Assembly: GCA_963971285.1 (NCBI GenBank)
Contig: OZ020246.1
Location: 16,909,217-16,973,216 of the forward strand
DNA length: 64,000 nucleotides
Source: Astropecten irregularis
Taxonomy: Eukaryota; Echinodermata; Asteroidea; Paxillosida; Astropectinidae
Direction of reading: 5' to 3'
Shown here: one piece after another, positions 1 to 11,505 of the stretch
How positions within the stretch are numbered: the stretch's first letter is position 1
Layout: every line of letters starts with the position of its first letter
Notes under the pieces: model-generated
Databases searched by the model: none
What the model was told of the DNA's origin: nothing
The model's input: only the letters and a program-made list of their open reading frames with translations
Position numbers and translations under genes: made by a program

Positions 1-44
1 GCATATCCACTCTTGTGTGAGATGTGAGCAGAGATTTTGATCAC

Positions 45-397
45 TTAAAGGTACTATCATACTTTGGTAGCACACCGAAACCGAAATCTTCCCAGATTTA
101 CCTATAACTTACAGGGTGTAAAGATGTTGATGGTAGAAATATACTGTTACAATATTTCTGCCTGAAATGCTGTATTCATAAAAAAAGTGCAAAACAAATT
201 ACCAAAAACAATTTGGATCTTTTAAAGATCAAAAATAACGGTGAAATGATTTTGAAAATACTTAACACAGTTTTCTCGAAAAGTGGGTACCGTTTGGGAC
301 TAAAACTTTCACAGACTGTTGCTGTAACTTCCTTGATATTTTTTTCCCATGACAGATCTTTTCTTTGACAAAAACCAAAGTATGATATTACCTTTAA
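45..397 (+). repeat. Family R MITE, copy R1 (TTAA-flanked)
   Basis: Ends TTAA-aggtactatcatacttt and aaagtatgatattacct-TTAA are inverted. Internal markers are cctgaaatgctgtattcat and aaaagtgggtaccgt. About 350 bp, full length. Confidence 0.88.
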
Positions 398-859
398 GTG
401 AGCATTTTGAAGTTTTTTTTTAAAGGAATTTGGCTTTTAGTTGTCACGTGATATGACGCATGCCGTTTATTGTCTTTGTTTGGCGACGCATGTACATACG
501 TCAACCGCCACGGCGCTGCGTCGTTCCCAATGATATGGCCTTGCCGTGGCGTACGTGCGTTCAACCATTATGTCTTTTATTTAGTGCCGGAAATAAACGG
601 GACCTTGCATCCGCTGCATGGCGAGGACGAAGCGGAGTGTTTTAAGGGTCATTATATAACGTCACGAGACAGCATTGTTGGGAACATTTCACATTTCGAA
701 GTGTAATTTCGAAGTAAATTATTCCCAAAATGATTGAGTTTGAAATACAAAATGTATTGAAAATGTTTGATAATGCTTCTTTATAGTTTGCTTTAAAGCT
801 GAAATTGTATTGGAGTCTAGGAAAGCCTACAGAGACAACCGTGCCTCTGAAGGCCTATA

Positions 860-900
860 CACTACCGAGAATGTTACCGAAAATGTTGACAGTGTACACA
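860..900. repeat. Family F fragment F1
   Basis: Only the terminal part with gttaccgaaaatgttgacag and tgtacac is left, next to R2. Confidence 0.7.
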
Positions 901-904
901 AGCT

Positions 905-1251
905 AATAACTATACTTTGGTAGCATACCGAAACAGGAATAGTAACAGATTTACCTATAACTTACAAGGTCTATAAAGTGGTAATGCATGGTAGAAACAT
1001 ACCGTTAACAAATTTTCTGCCTGAAATGCTGTTTTTTATCCAGAAAAAGAGTAACCAATGACCCCCAAAAAATCCAAATTGTGATCTTCGGAAAATAAAA
1101 ATACCGTGTGCGTTTTTCACTGTTTTCTCAAAATATGGGCACCGTATGGGACAGGAAATTTCACAGATGACTGTTGCTGTGTCTTTCTTGATATTTTTGC
1201 TCATGATTCTGAATTTCTTTGACAAAAACCGAAGTATGACATAACCTTTAA
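905..1251 (+). repeat. Family R MITE, copy R2
   Basis: Left terminus eroded, body complete (ctgaaatgctg, ttctcaaaatatgggcacc). It starts directly after an F fragment. Confidence 0.86.
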
Positions 1252-1937
1252 GGGGGTATTTTTGGTCTGGTATACTCTTGCAAACTGATTTCGTCATGCT
1301 GTGATGGAAACACGTGATCTCGTGGGTCGCTTTGCACTGACAGCTCACTACAATGCTGACGTGTTTTCTTGTCTCTGTAATGGTTTATACTTTCAAAGTT
1401 ATTAAGCAAACGCAAGGTCAGGCATTGTTCTGGGTATTACATATGCACGTAGCGATGCCTTTGGTTTGTCATTGTGTGTATCACTATTAACCTACAAAGT
1501 AGAAACAGTGAGAACCAGTCAGGGCTCATTTTAGGTGAGTTTTGCAATAAGAATATGCACATTGCCTTGCCAAAAATGATTGTGAATATGCAGATTCGCT
1601 GTTTCGTGGCAATGTATCACTAAAATGCCACATAATTATTGCTCTCAGGAACCTGTAGGCCAAGGGCAAGGTTGGTGAGATGCTGATCCGTCTACCCTGG
1701 ACAGAAGTATGGGGGCGGGAGACTGAGTATTGACCGGGAAAGACTGCGCCTACGCTGAATAAATATGCTGAGAATGCGTAATGGTCGTTATTCATATTTT
1801 TGCATTGCAGTGGTCGTCATTGCACTTCTGTTTTTATTTCGCTTTCCATGTGACTATCTCGCTCGCTTTTTTTTACGGATGGCAGCGTTTTCTTGCGGAT
1901 TCTCGGCAAAGCTCTTTATCATTATTAGGTGGCATCC

Positions 1938-2168
1938 TGGGGCCAATTTCATAGAACTGCTTAAGCACCAACACTTATGCTTAAGCACCAAAAACCCTGG
2001 TAAATGAAATTTGCCAGCTAAAACATCAACAATATATAGCCAAATACAAGTCAAAAGCAGTTAACATCACATGAAGATTTGGTTGGTAATCCTGTTTGAT
2101 CAAAGAGGACTTTTAATGCTTAGGCCTAAGCAAATTTTGTGCTTAAGCAGCTCTATGAAATTGGCCCC
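1938..2168. repeat. Family D MITE, copy D1
   Basis: Ends gggccaatttcatagaactg and gctctatgaaattggccc; subterminal gcttaagcac strings on both arms; about 231 bp. Confidence 0.87.
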
Positions 2169-2889
2169 GGGTCTATCCTTATCTATACTTTGCCGAAGTA
2201 AAGCAGTGGCAATATTGGAACAGCGCTGACGTGTCCCAGGTATAAGCCAGTCCCCTTTAGCCGCCAAAGTGTTCGTAGTGACGTCGTAATGACGTCACGC
2301 ATTACGCAGACGTTGGGGCTTGCAATCGATCCGTGCTTTGTTTTAACAGAGGAGAATACTGAATGCTCAGTGAAGCACAATGCACGGAATATCTGCGTGC
2401 AAAATGAATTACCTAATTTCAATTAGTATGCAAATTGCGTCGCGTACATTAAGAGCTGCAATTCTACAGGAACAAACTTAATGCTGGACGCTGGTTATGT
2501 TAAAGAAAAAATACAATGTAAAATCAATGACGATGGTATTATTCACAAGCTCTGATTATAGATGCAAGGGCAAAAGACAAACAAACAAATAGTCGGGTGA
2601 CCTTCCCGCCAGGGGCATGCAGAGGGATGCATTTTCATTAGGTTGGCGTGTCCTTCAGAAAAACAAATTGAAATGGGTATCAGATTTCTCCTTGACCATT
2701 GCCCATAGATGTAGATAATAATTGTGAATTAGGTTGGTCAGTTCAGGTTATTTTTTTCCTCCATTTTTGGTTATTGTATCTGATGTCATCAGTATATTCC
2801 ATTATAAGAATACTTTGTTCACATTACATGATCGATAGAGCATTATACAGTTGAAGAAAAGACGTTTGTACGAAAAAATGGTAACCGTA

Positions 2890-3120
2890 CACATGGAATG
2901 CCACTATAACGAACAACGCTTTACCGAATATTTGGCTATACCGAACATCATCCTTGGCTACAAATTTGTATGTACAATGTATAAGCATGCTGAACATTGT
3001 TCACTATAACGAACGACCACTATAACAAACAATTTATTTGCATCCCATGCGTGTTCGTTATAATGGCGTTCCATCGCACTTGCACGAGAACTATAATGGA
3101 CAGCTTCACACAGTTGGAAT
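2890..3120 (+). repeat. Degenerate repeat with cactataacgaac motifs
   Basis: ccactataacgaac occurs several times, with inverse gttcgttataatgg near 3051 and related ggctataccgaac. The core resembles the units at 55655-55815. Confidence 0.65.
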
Positions 3121-3268
3121 AATTCGACCACAAAATCAATTGGATGGACGACGTGAAAACAAAGCAGAGGGCGTGGTCGCTTTGGTTATCAAAAGCCAAG
3201 TCTTCATGTGAAACTATGAGAAAACAGAGCAGACAACTAGGACTAAATAGCATCGGTAAACAAACGTA

Positions 3269-3395
3269 GGGTCGATTTCACGAAGCCTTACGATCGATCG
3301 CAACTCGAGTTACGAAGGATAACCCATCGTATAGCTGTAATGCATCATAAGTCCTACGATTGATAGTAAGGTACGATGAGTTGAGTGAAATTGAC
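3269..3395. repeat. Family A palindromic MITE, copy A1
   Basis: Begins gggtcgatttcacgaagcc and ends with the inverse gtgaaattgac. The halves are largely self-complementary (acgatcgatcg, ctcgagttacgaaggataa versus catcgtaac-type strings). About 127 bp; the centre is slightly deleted relative to other copies. Confidence 0.85.
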
Positions 3396-3507
3396 TACAT
3401 GAACAGTTGGTACGCATGCAAAAACCTTAAATCATATACACTTGTTTGGACGGTGTTTTGACTGTAGTTGGGTCTACCGTTTCGAAGGGGTGCCCCTGAC
3501 CCCCAAA

Positions 3508-3634
3508 GCAGAGTGTACACAGAGAGGTAAAATTTTCGGTAACACGTTGCCGAGGTAGGGCAACACACCTCGGCAACATGACTTTGGGCCCTATGTACAC
3601 CAGCAGCATTTGGCCAACATGCTACCAAGATGTT
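3508..3634. repeat. Family F element F2, left part
   Basis: attttcggtaacacgttgcc, agggcaacacacctcggc and catttggccaacatgctacc align in order with the reverse complement of F3. It breaks off after aagatgtt. Confidence 0.8.
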
Positions 3635-3924
3635 CCAGCGGGAATTGGTATTTCGATAGCTAATTTTCCAAATTAGTATCAATAACTAGCATTGCAGCTT
3701 TTTGTTTTGGTTTTTGTCCTTATACTGTTTGCATGTGACATTCCATAGAGGGGTACATGCTACCCATAACTCCATAAGGTTTTTCTCATTGTCTTTAGAC
3801 CACTCCATGGTAGCTGTCATTTTGTCCGAATCACGTGATTACACTAAGTCATGTGACCTACAGCCTATACACATGATTGGTTAATGTCGGCAACATATCG
3901 GCGAAATTAATGCATTTCCATTTT

Positions 3925-4055
3925 CCATCTGAGCGACAGTTGTGCGACATGTTACTCAACCCGTTTTGCTCTGTGTACACTGACAACAAGTTACCTGGTC
4001 AACATGATTGTGATCGAGAATGTTACTGAAAATGTCGAAAGTGTACACTCTGTGC
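3925..4055. repeat. Family F element F2, right part
   Basis: The element resumes with gcgacatgttactcaaccc and ends at gaaagtgtacac. The 290 bp between the two parts are not found in F3 and are probably a later insertion. Confidence 0.78.
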
Positions 4056-5160
4056 CTAATGCCCCCACCTTTGATACGATTGACAGCTGCTACACTCTTC
4101 TTCTATACAGAATGAAGGTGCAGTCCACAAGAAAAGGACCCACTGTGATTGAGGACAAGTTTGGTAATCTCGGCCTGAAAGTTGATCTCAGAAACCTTTA
4201 TCCGATTCCGTCATCCCACAGGAAATCAGCTGAGACACCCTCTGAAAGACCACAATGGCAGGGCCCTCCAGAACTATCCACACTCTCACAATAAATAAAG
4301 AAGTATGGAAGAAGAAAAATAGCCAAAGTACTGAAATAGCTATCTTTTAAAGAAGTTTTGTGTATAGTAATGCACTAAATGCTATTGCAACTTGCGTGGG
4401 GCAACAAAACCGTATCTCTTTTCATCAGAAACGTAAGACTACATTTTTGCGAAACTTAACACCTGTACGTGCAATGGGGCGAGTTCGCTCAGAGCATGAA
4501 ATTTGGATTTCATTGTATATTATCATCGCTCTTTCTGCCTGCACTGACATTGCTCCGTATTGATAGGTCGTTCCTATAGCAATTTGTAACATCAGCTGCG
4601 AGATTTCCACCATGATTTCAGGATTTTATATAGGGGCTGATGTGTCGGCGGTTGCAAGCTCTAGGGAGATTTGTCTTTCGAAGATAAAGGTACATGAGTT
4701 TATAGGTTACAGCTATTGGGAAATGGATTAACAAATCAAGGCAATGGTTCGAAGAAGAAATAAGGGGCCAAAAGCGCAAAACAAATGACTTAGCACAAAC
4801 TGTCTTGGTCAATAAAACAAACCACCATTTAAAATTCCATTTGATATTCATGGTAAGTTCACAACTGCCAAAGAACAATCACAAGTGGGACATAACACAT
4901 GGACATTTGGCTGTTTTTTATAGTAAGACGAAAATTTCATGGTTACCATAAATGTTTTGCTAAGCAGGGTCGCTACATGGTTTGCGATGTGTAATATGAA
5001 AGAAAAGGCAAATGCTGAAGAGAACAATCCTGATTTATTTTGGGAGGCAAATCCTCTTAAAAATGTGGATGCATTTCTTTGCCGATTGTTCAGCCCTTTG
5101 GGTTTAATGCGGTATTTTATGTAATCCTGTGGAATTATGACATTAATGTTATACAAACCT

Positions 5161-5310
5161 GGGGTCGATTTCACTAACGCTTTGCGATCATCGTAAAGCC
5201 CAAATCCATCGCTAAACGTAAAATTCCTACACAAAGTAGCGATCAATTTTCCGTTTAGCGATGGATTTGGGCTTTACAATGATCGCAAAGCGTTAGTGAA
5301 ATCAGCCCCT
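5161..5310. repeat. Family B palindromic MITE, copy B1
   Basis: Same terminal signature as family A (gggtcgatttcac ... gtgaaatcagccc), but the interior is taacgctttgcgatcatcg and gatggatttgggcttta in inverted pairing. A CTG flanks both ends; the right CTG is shared with the family A copy that follows directly. Confidence 0.87.
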
Positions 5311-5449
5311 GGGGTCGATTTCACCAAACTCATCGTAACTTACTATCAATCGTAGGACTTATCGATACATGATACACTTATCGATATGATGGGTTACGCT
5401 TCGTAACTCGAGTTACAATCGATCGTAGGGCTTCGTAAAATCATCCACC
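5311..5449. repeat. Family A palindromic MITE, copy A2
   Basis: Starts immediately after B1 with no spacer. The left half is standard (caccaaactcatcgtaac); the centre contains an extra tatcgata-type repeat and the right end has decayed. Confidence 0.83.
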
Positions 5450-7429
5450 CACGATGTTTAACGACATCAAACAGGTTGTGCCGATCAATGTATTGCCCAT
5501 CCTTAAAGAACTCTACTCCATACGATATAAAGCACCATCTATGAGGCCTATGGGCTTTTATGTGCAGGAAAAATATGTAGGCATAACTTGACAACTAGGT
5601 TACTGAGTTTGTACGCATCAACCTCGTTCCCACGGGTACGATCAGGCCATTCCACGTATTAATGCCTTGTAGGTGTATTAAGTGTAAGGGAAAGCGCACG
5701 CAAAGCGGTCTCCAGGGGGATGAGCGCGGTAGGCCCACTCGCATGACACACACGGTGACGCTAGCGACAACTCGACCGGTTTGAAATATCAGTCGAGTGT
5801 TGGTCTTATCCTCCCTAAAAGGGATCTACGGTGTCTCATATGTTACATTTACCAAATCTGTGTAAACTGAGGTTTTGGTTCGAACAAATATCATTGGCTC
5901 CGGTGAAACTCTCTGGAGCATTCTTCTATTTTGTTGAGTTCTTTTATCTTTACTCTGAAAGGCTCCAGATCAAGGCATCATTTCCACAAGGCTTGGTTTA
6001 CTATCTAATTCGTTGGCAGTCAATATTTGTGCAGGGTTCGATAGTTGGCTGCATCGTGCTGGGTTTACCGCCGTGCTCAAATTGTTCTTAGCGCACCGTG
6101 CGCGCTACATCCTCGGTTTCAAAATGAGGACGTGTCCGAATTGATGACTTCGTGGCTAAGGCTGAGTCTTGCTATTAAAAGTGTGCTGCTGGGGAAGTCA
6201 TCGCATTTTGATTCTGGCCGGCCGTATCCGTAGTCGCTCTTTGAAACATTTGTAACTTTGTAACAGCTGTGCAATTAAAAGTGTACTTTGTTCTTGGTGT
6301 TGCTGTGTGGCATCTGTGCATGTGTGTTCCTGCATGCATGCACAAATCAACGTCCATGTCCCATGTTGGTCTCCGAGACAGAGCCGGCACGCCAGGGCTA
6401 GGCCGGGCGAGCGGGCTTGGGGAACGACTTGAACCGCCGCGGTTCCGACTGTTTTAAGATCTCCGTTAATCGGGTTAAGGGTCTGCTTCGGTTTCTTGTG
6501 CGGCCTGAAATAATCCCGTCCCGCAAGGATTGATTTGGACGTGGTTAATGTGATTAGGCCGGGGGTTTATGAGTGCAAGGAGAGGGGGAGAAAGGATTGC
6601 AGGGAGTGCCGTATACCGTCCCCTCTCGGACGCATAACCCCCCTACCCTGATCTATCAATTCAATGCTTACTTTATCTCAAAGAGGTGACTTATGTACCT
6701 GTTCTCTGTCTCCAGTAACTCCCACTGGACGCCAAATTTCACCAGTAATTGTTTCTCTGCGAGAAATAAGAAAAGTAAGCCTTCTAGAGGAGAGAAGTCC
6801 TGCTAGTACTGTCAAGCTTTGTGACACTCCCAACACCACCTTTGCCCTATTCAAGAATCACGCAGCCGAGCGCACGAACAGCAACGGCAACATCAAAACG
6901 AATTATGAAAATATGAATCTCTTACGAATCATATGATATGAAAGTGTTAATGTAGCCACAATGATAAGATCGTCTTCTTTGATGCGATCATTCGGCATAT
7001 AATCATAAAGGAGAGAGCAAAAGCATTGCACTTTTGTGTCTGCTGGCTTGTAAATAACGCGTTAATGATTCGTGCGAGCAAAGCACCATCGAACCAGTGG
7101 TATATAAACCGCTTCGGCGTCAACTAACAGCCGACCATGAGGGATGAACCTCATGTAAAGACACCTAATTCGTGATCTTGCGAGTTAAAGGATACACGAC
7201 CGTCCTTGAGTGAGCCTTGGCCAGGGTCTAGGGCAGCGGGAAATCCGAGGGGAGGATGATAGGGGTATATAAGTTGAAGTGAAGCTTGTTTCGGTCGAGG
7301 GGACGAAATGACTAAACCAATTACACCGCTAATGTCTGGTCTTTACCAGCGTCTTGAGCTTATTCAGCAAGCCGTGGCTTCATGGCAAGTTCAAGTCAGT
7401 TGACTCACGACCTTCATCCGGTCTCATCA

Positions 7430-7673
7430 GGGGCCAATTTTCATAGAGCTGCTTAAGCACAAAGTTTGCTTAAGCATGAAAAGTCTTCCTTGATCAAACA
7501 GGATTACCAAGCAAATTGTCATGTGATGTTTACTGCTTTTGACGTGTATTCTGTCATTGTTTGCTGGGCATAACATTCACAAGGAGTTTGGGCTGGCATA
7601 CTGATTTTTATTTCCTAAGGGTTTTTGGTGTTTAAGCAAATGTTGGTACTCAAGCAGCTCTATACAATTACGG
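7430..7673. repeat. Family D MITE, copy D2
   Basis: Left end intact (gggccaattttcatagagc, preceded by CAG). The right end is decayed (gcagctctatacaattacgg). It shares ttgatcaaacaggattacc with the other D copies. Confidence 0.84.
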
Positions 7674-7900
7674 CTACTTTACAATATGGTAAAGGGACTA
7701 TGAACAGAAATATGCTTACCACGAAACAGTTATAGGCTACTAGCATTTTTCATGGAATTTATGCTTTTTGACATACGCATACAGCTGAAATCTGATGAGT
7801 AATATTTCCTGCTAAGAGTATTGAGGTTTAAGGTAAAATTCTTGCGAAATGAATTGAAGTATATGACTACATTTAGTCCTTGCTAAGTATCATAAAAACA

Positions 7901-8039
7901 GGGGTCGATTTCACGAAGCCCTGTGATTGATCGTAACTCGAGTACGAAGGATAACTCATCGTAACTACGTAGGGCGGCAATGCATCTTAAGTCCTACGAA
8001 TGATAGTAAGTTACGATGAGTTTCGTGAAATCGACCCCA
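7901..8039. repeat. Family A palindromic MITE, copy A3
   Basis: Full-length copy with gggtcgatttcacgaagcc at one end and gtgaaatcgaccc at the other, flanked by CAG on both sides in the same orientation, as a 3-bp target duplication would give. Confidence 0.9.
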
Positions 8040-8779
8040 GCAGCTGTAAAGCGGCGTGTTGCCATTCTCGCTCATGACCAACAGTTTTTTATAGTACAAA
8101 GCGATGTCTCTTTCGTAAAGCCAGGTTCGAAAGAGAGACCTCGTTTTGTGTACGGCTAAGGCTAGCTCCCGTGGGACTCTATTGGAGAAACCATGAAGCC
8201 GTAGCTTTAGAGAGCCTCATTAGGTCACGGCATGACCATGCAATTGGCCCTTTCCCGACAAGACCAGAATGCGAATTGTGCACTTTGAAGTCATGCTGAC
8301 AAATGCATTGTGGGGCAGCTTACGCAAAAGATCTGTACACAAGCCCCGTAGAGTGGGCTTTGCATGCAAGAGCCTATAACTTGCCGTGCGTCATGGCCTC
8401 AGTCTAGGGAATTGAACTGTTGGATATGCACGTGGCACGCAGTTAAGTCAGTGTACCAAGAATGTATTATTCAAAAGGTTTTAAGGCTCAGCCAGGTCTA
8501 CAAAAAAACCTCCCAGGAAGTTTAGCACATCTGCAATCTCATACATACTGATCATGGAGATATCGCCGTTATCTTATAGGCTATATAGGGCCTACTCCTC
8601 TATCTTTTTGTCGGCTCGGTGCGAGGGTCCTTTGGACTTTGCTTAGAACTCGCGCAGGGAAATCCTAGTTTCTGAATTCTGACTCCAATCATGTATTAAT
8701 TGGAAGACAAAATCGAGGGATTCTCGACGATTTCTGTGCGGGATTCTTTTTGGTTTAGTATATTCAAATGTCTCCTGGC

Positions 8780-8918
8780 GTGTCAATTTCATGAAGCACT
8801 ACGATCGATCGTAACTCGAGTTACGAAGGATAACACATCGTACCTTACGTAGGGCTAAAATACATCACAAGTTATATGATTGGTAGTAAGTTACGATAAG
8901 TTTGGTGAAATCGACCCT
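8780..8918. repeat. Family A palindromic MITE, copy A4
   Basis: Diverged left end (gtcaatttcatgaagc), standard interior ctcgagttacgaaggataa and a right end gtgaaatcgaccc. Confidence 0.85.
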
Positions 8919-9000
8919 TGTTCCTTATTACCAGTCATTCCACGATACAAAGGAGCGACCACCCCCCCCCCCACAAAAAAAAAAATATATATATATAATA

Positions 9001-9236
9001 CCTTTAAAAAATTTTCGCCTGAAATGCTGTATTTATCCAGGAATGAGTAAAACAAAAGATCGAAAACAGTTAAAACATAACAATTACAACTACGGTTTTT
9101 AGCTGTTTTCTCCTGTTTCCAACGATCAATTGAGCTGAAAATTTCACAGGTTTGTTTTTATTCCATGACATATCAAGCTATGAACAGACCGCAGCTGTTC
9201 TATCAACTCAACCAAAGTAAGATACTACCTTTAAAG
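9001..9236 (+). repeat. Family R MITE, copy R3 (second subfamily, left end missing)
   Basis: Interior has ccaacgatcaattgagc and ttattccatgacatatcaa, which mark a subfamily shared with R9 and R11. It follows a poly-C/poly-A tract. Confidence 0.83.
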
Positions 9237-10100
9237 TCTAATTCGTATGTTCCCGGTGGTCATTGTGGGGGCAAGAGATCTTTATTTCCAACCAAAGAAA
9301 CCGTCAAGAATGGGGAATGGGAATGAAACACAAGACTTTCTTCTCCCCTTTCTACACGAAGGAAAAAAACATGTTTTCGGCAAAACATCGTCCAAAATGA
9401 GAAATCGCTTACAACAAAAGGTCGGGTCATATTCGAGACCAAATAGCGGTTTGCGTGTACAAATAATACTGGATGCCCTGTAAGTGCGCGTGGTCGTGGA
9501 GAAACACGTGATCGGAATGACAAATCGGGAAAATGTCGATTTCTTGCAAAGACGATAAAGTGCTTCCACCCCATATTCCGCCCTCCGAAAATTCAATTCT
9601 TGATAGATGACATTTAACTCAAAAGAAAATTACCAAAATTATCCAAACGGTCCGAGGGATTCCTCGTGAGTTCTATTTCTGATAATGACTAGAGCAGACT
9701 AGTCGAAACGTTGAGACCTTACAAGAAGTGCGAAAGTACGAATGATTCTTACATGGTGTTTCCGCATACCAATTGTCACCATGCAAAGCCTCAATTTTTT
9801 TTAAATCAAACTAAGCATATTGACCAATTGGAGAACGCCTTTTAATCAGGTGACCACGAAAACATTGGTCAAACTCGGTCAAGGGCGGGGCTTAAGAACG
9901 TGTGGTCAAAGTATGTACAGCAGTGTATGTTGGGACAGTTTGCGCTATTAGCTTCACACACAAAACCCCACATGTCATGATTGTCCATCAAGGGTCGTTG
10001 AATTTCGTTTGAAAATCCAAAAAGTGCTCCCCTTGTCAAGGAAATCTTATGAAGCATTTGTCCCGGTGTGGCAGTCTTAGCGGTCTTTTAGTCTCAGCTG

Positions 10101-10120
10101 CCCCCCCCCCCCCCCCCCCC
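10101..10120 (+). repeat. Poly-C run
   Basis: Twenty C in a row. Confidence 0.95.
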
Positions 10121-10320
10121 GACACAGCACGCCACTTAAGCGGACGAATTTCTCGTTGTTGTGCACAGATATGGCATGACGTATTTTACCATATTTGGTA
10201 AGGGGGACCGCTGAGACTGGGAGACAGATGAGACCTCCACACCGGACTTACTGCCCGAGTGTTCTCCAGCAAACAATTCCGGAATGGTGTTTCGGCATCG
10301 AGATAGAAAATGGAGTATCC

Positions 10321-10465
10321 GGGGTCGATTTAACCAAACTCATCGTAACTTGCTATCAATCGTAGGACTATAATGATGCATTGCAGCCCTACATAGGATA
10401 CGAAGGGTTATCCTTCGTAACACAAGCTAAGATCGATCGTAGGGCTTCGTGAAATCGACACCCGG
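10321..10465. repeat. Family A palindromic MITE, copy A5
   Basis: Left end gggtcgatttaacc and right end gtgaaatcgacacc; flanks read CCG on both sides, a variant of the usual CTG/CAG. Confidence 0.85.
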
Positions 10466-10974
10466 ACCCGGACACAAAATCCTCTCCCGGATCGAAACAT
10501 TTCTTTTACTCTCTAAACGGCTCTACCTTTATGAAACAGACCTTCCTTGCCAAGCAAATACGATGTACCGATGACTACCCCCTAGGGGCCAAAGCAAGGA
10601 ATACGACTCATCCTATATGACACAATCTCCTCTTACTATTTGACATGGTCTATAATGTACCCCTTAGATGCCCCCTGGCATTCGAATGTTATACGCGGCG
10701 ATGGCTACAAATTCCGAAGATAGGATTTCAAACGGGGCACAGGATTACTATTTGGGGACAACAGGATTTTTTTCCTCTTCTTAAATCCCCTTAAACGCGT
10801 TTGCATCTGACACCCACTCAATATAAGTCCGCGGATGAGTATTCGTCCCATGTTGTTTGTGACACAGCCAAATAGTTTGCTTCTGTTTTACTTTTAAGTT
10901 AACACTTTAAGACATAGTACACCGTCGGTCATGCTGTTTTATATTAGAATGCAGCATTGAGTTTTCAAAACAAA

Positions 10975-11243
10975 GTATGCCGAGAAATGTTTCTGCCTGA
11001 AATGCTGTATTTGTCCCCAAAAAAGAGTAAGACCAATGACCAAAACAATTTTGATCTTCGGAAGATCACAAAAAACGGTGAAAAGATTTTAAAATACATT
11101 AAGTTCATTGTTTTCTCAAGTGTTGTATGAGCACTGTATAGGACTGGGAATTTCACAGATGACTGTTACAGTATCTGTCTTGATATTTCTGCCCATGAAT
11201 CTGCATTTCTTTGCCCAAAACCAAAGTATGACATTACCTTTAA
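10975..11243 (+). repeat. Family R MITE, copy R4, 75 bp before exon 1
   Basis: Lacks the first ~80 bp; the right end caaagtatgacattacct is intact with TTAA after it. It ends 75 bp from the exon 1 acceptor. Confidence 0.86.
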
Positions 11244-11318
11244 GTTGGTAAAGCACTGTGGAAACGGCTGTTATTTTCCCAAGAAATTAATGTGTGATTT
11301 CTTGTGTTACCCTTGCAG

Positions 11319-11505
11319 CTACCTTTACCCATCGTTATAATGATACGGACGAAAAGCCGCCTGAGAGTGGTGATATGATGCTAGTCACATACGAGGACGG
11401 GCACTGGAGCGCTCCATATTATGACTGCGGAGGGGGGAATATATGGATGATCACCTACACCGTGCCGTTTCTTGGCTCCTACGACAACGGCAGTTACTAT
11501 TTCAA
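11319..11505 (+). CDS. Exon 1 (local numbering): distal Cache-like domain of GPR158/smog-like receptor
   Basis: The exon encodes residues 1-61 plus split codons at both ends. The acceptor is ccttgcag, the donor is TTCAA|gtaagt, and it starts with two bases of a codon and ends with two bases. The segment HWSAPYYDCGGGNIWMITY is typical of the end of the membrane-proximal Cache-like ectodomain of this family, where a Trp/Tyr-rich strand is followed by W-x-x-x-Y and a Pro. Sequons NDT (N7) and NGS (N56) fit an extracellular, secreted-side position. An upstream exon ending with one codon base is required; I could not identify it between 1 and 11318. The reading frame is open only a little beyond both borders: an in-frame ATG at 11294 lies in the polypyrimidine tract and is not a plausible start. 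A 269-bp R-type MITE ends 75 bp before the acceptor. Confidence 0.87.

Larger units (their letters stand above)
1..11318 (+). other. Upstream region or 5' intron of the receptor gene
   Basis: I recognise no coding exon in these 11.3 kb. The stretch holds R copies (45-397, 905-1251, 9001-9236, 10975-11243), A copies (3269-3395, 5311-5449, 7901-8039, 8780-8918, 10321-10465), a B copy (5161-5310), D copies (1938-2168, 7430-7673), F pieces, and a degenerate array near 2890-3120. The preceding receptor exon, which must end on a 1-base codon tail, may be hidden here or lie before the window. Non-repeat parts such as 5600-6950 and 8040-8780 show nothing I can name, apart from a moderately GC-rich patch at 6370-6480. 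Confidence 0.6.

Noticed and set aside
971-1348. 125-codon minus-strand frame
   Set aside because: It lies largely in R2; similar frames recur in other R copies and are by-products of the repeat.
4004-4294. 96-codon frame with an aataaataaag string right after its stop
   Set aside because: The first ~17 codons come from the F2 repeat, no protein family was recognised in the rest, and a polyadenylation-like string is common in AT-rich DNA.
4848-5246. 132-codon minus-strand frame
   Set aside because: It runs into family B and has no recognisable domain.
6370-6480. GC-rich patch as a promoter
   Set aside because: Short, with no TATA box or initiator context and no exon following; evidence too thin.
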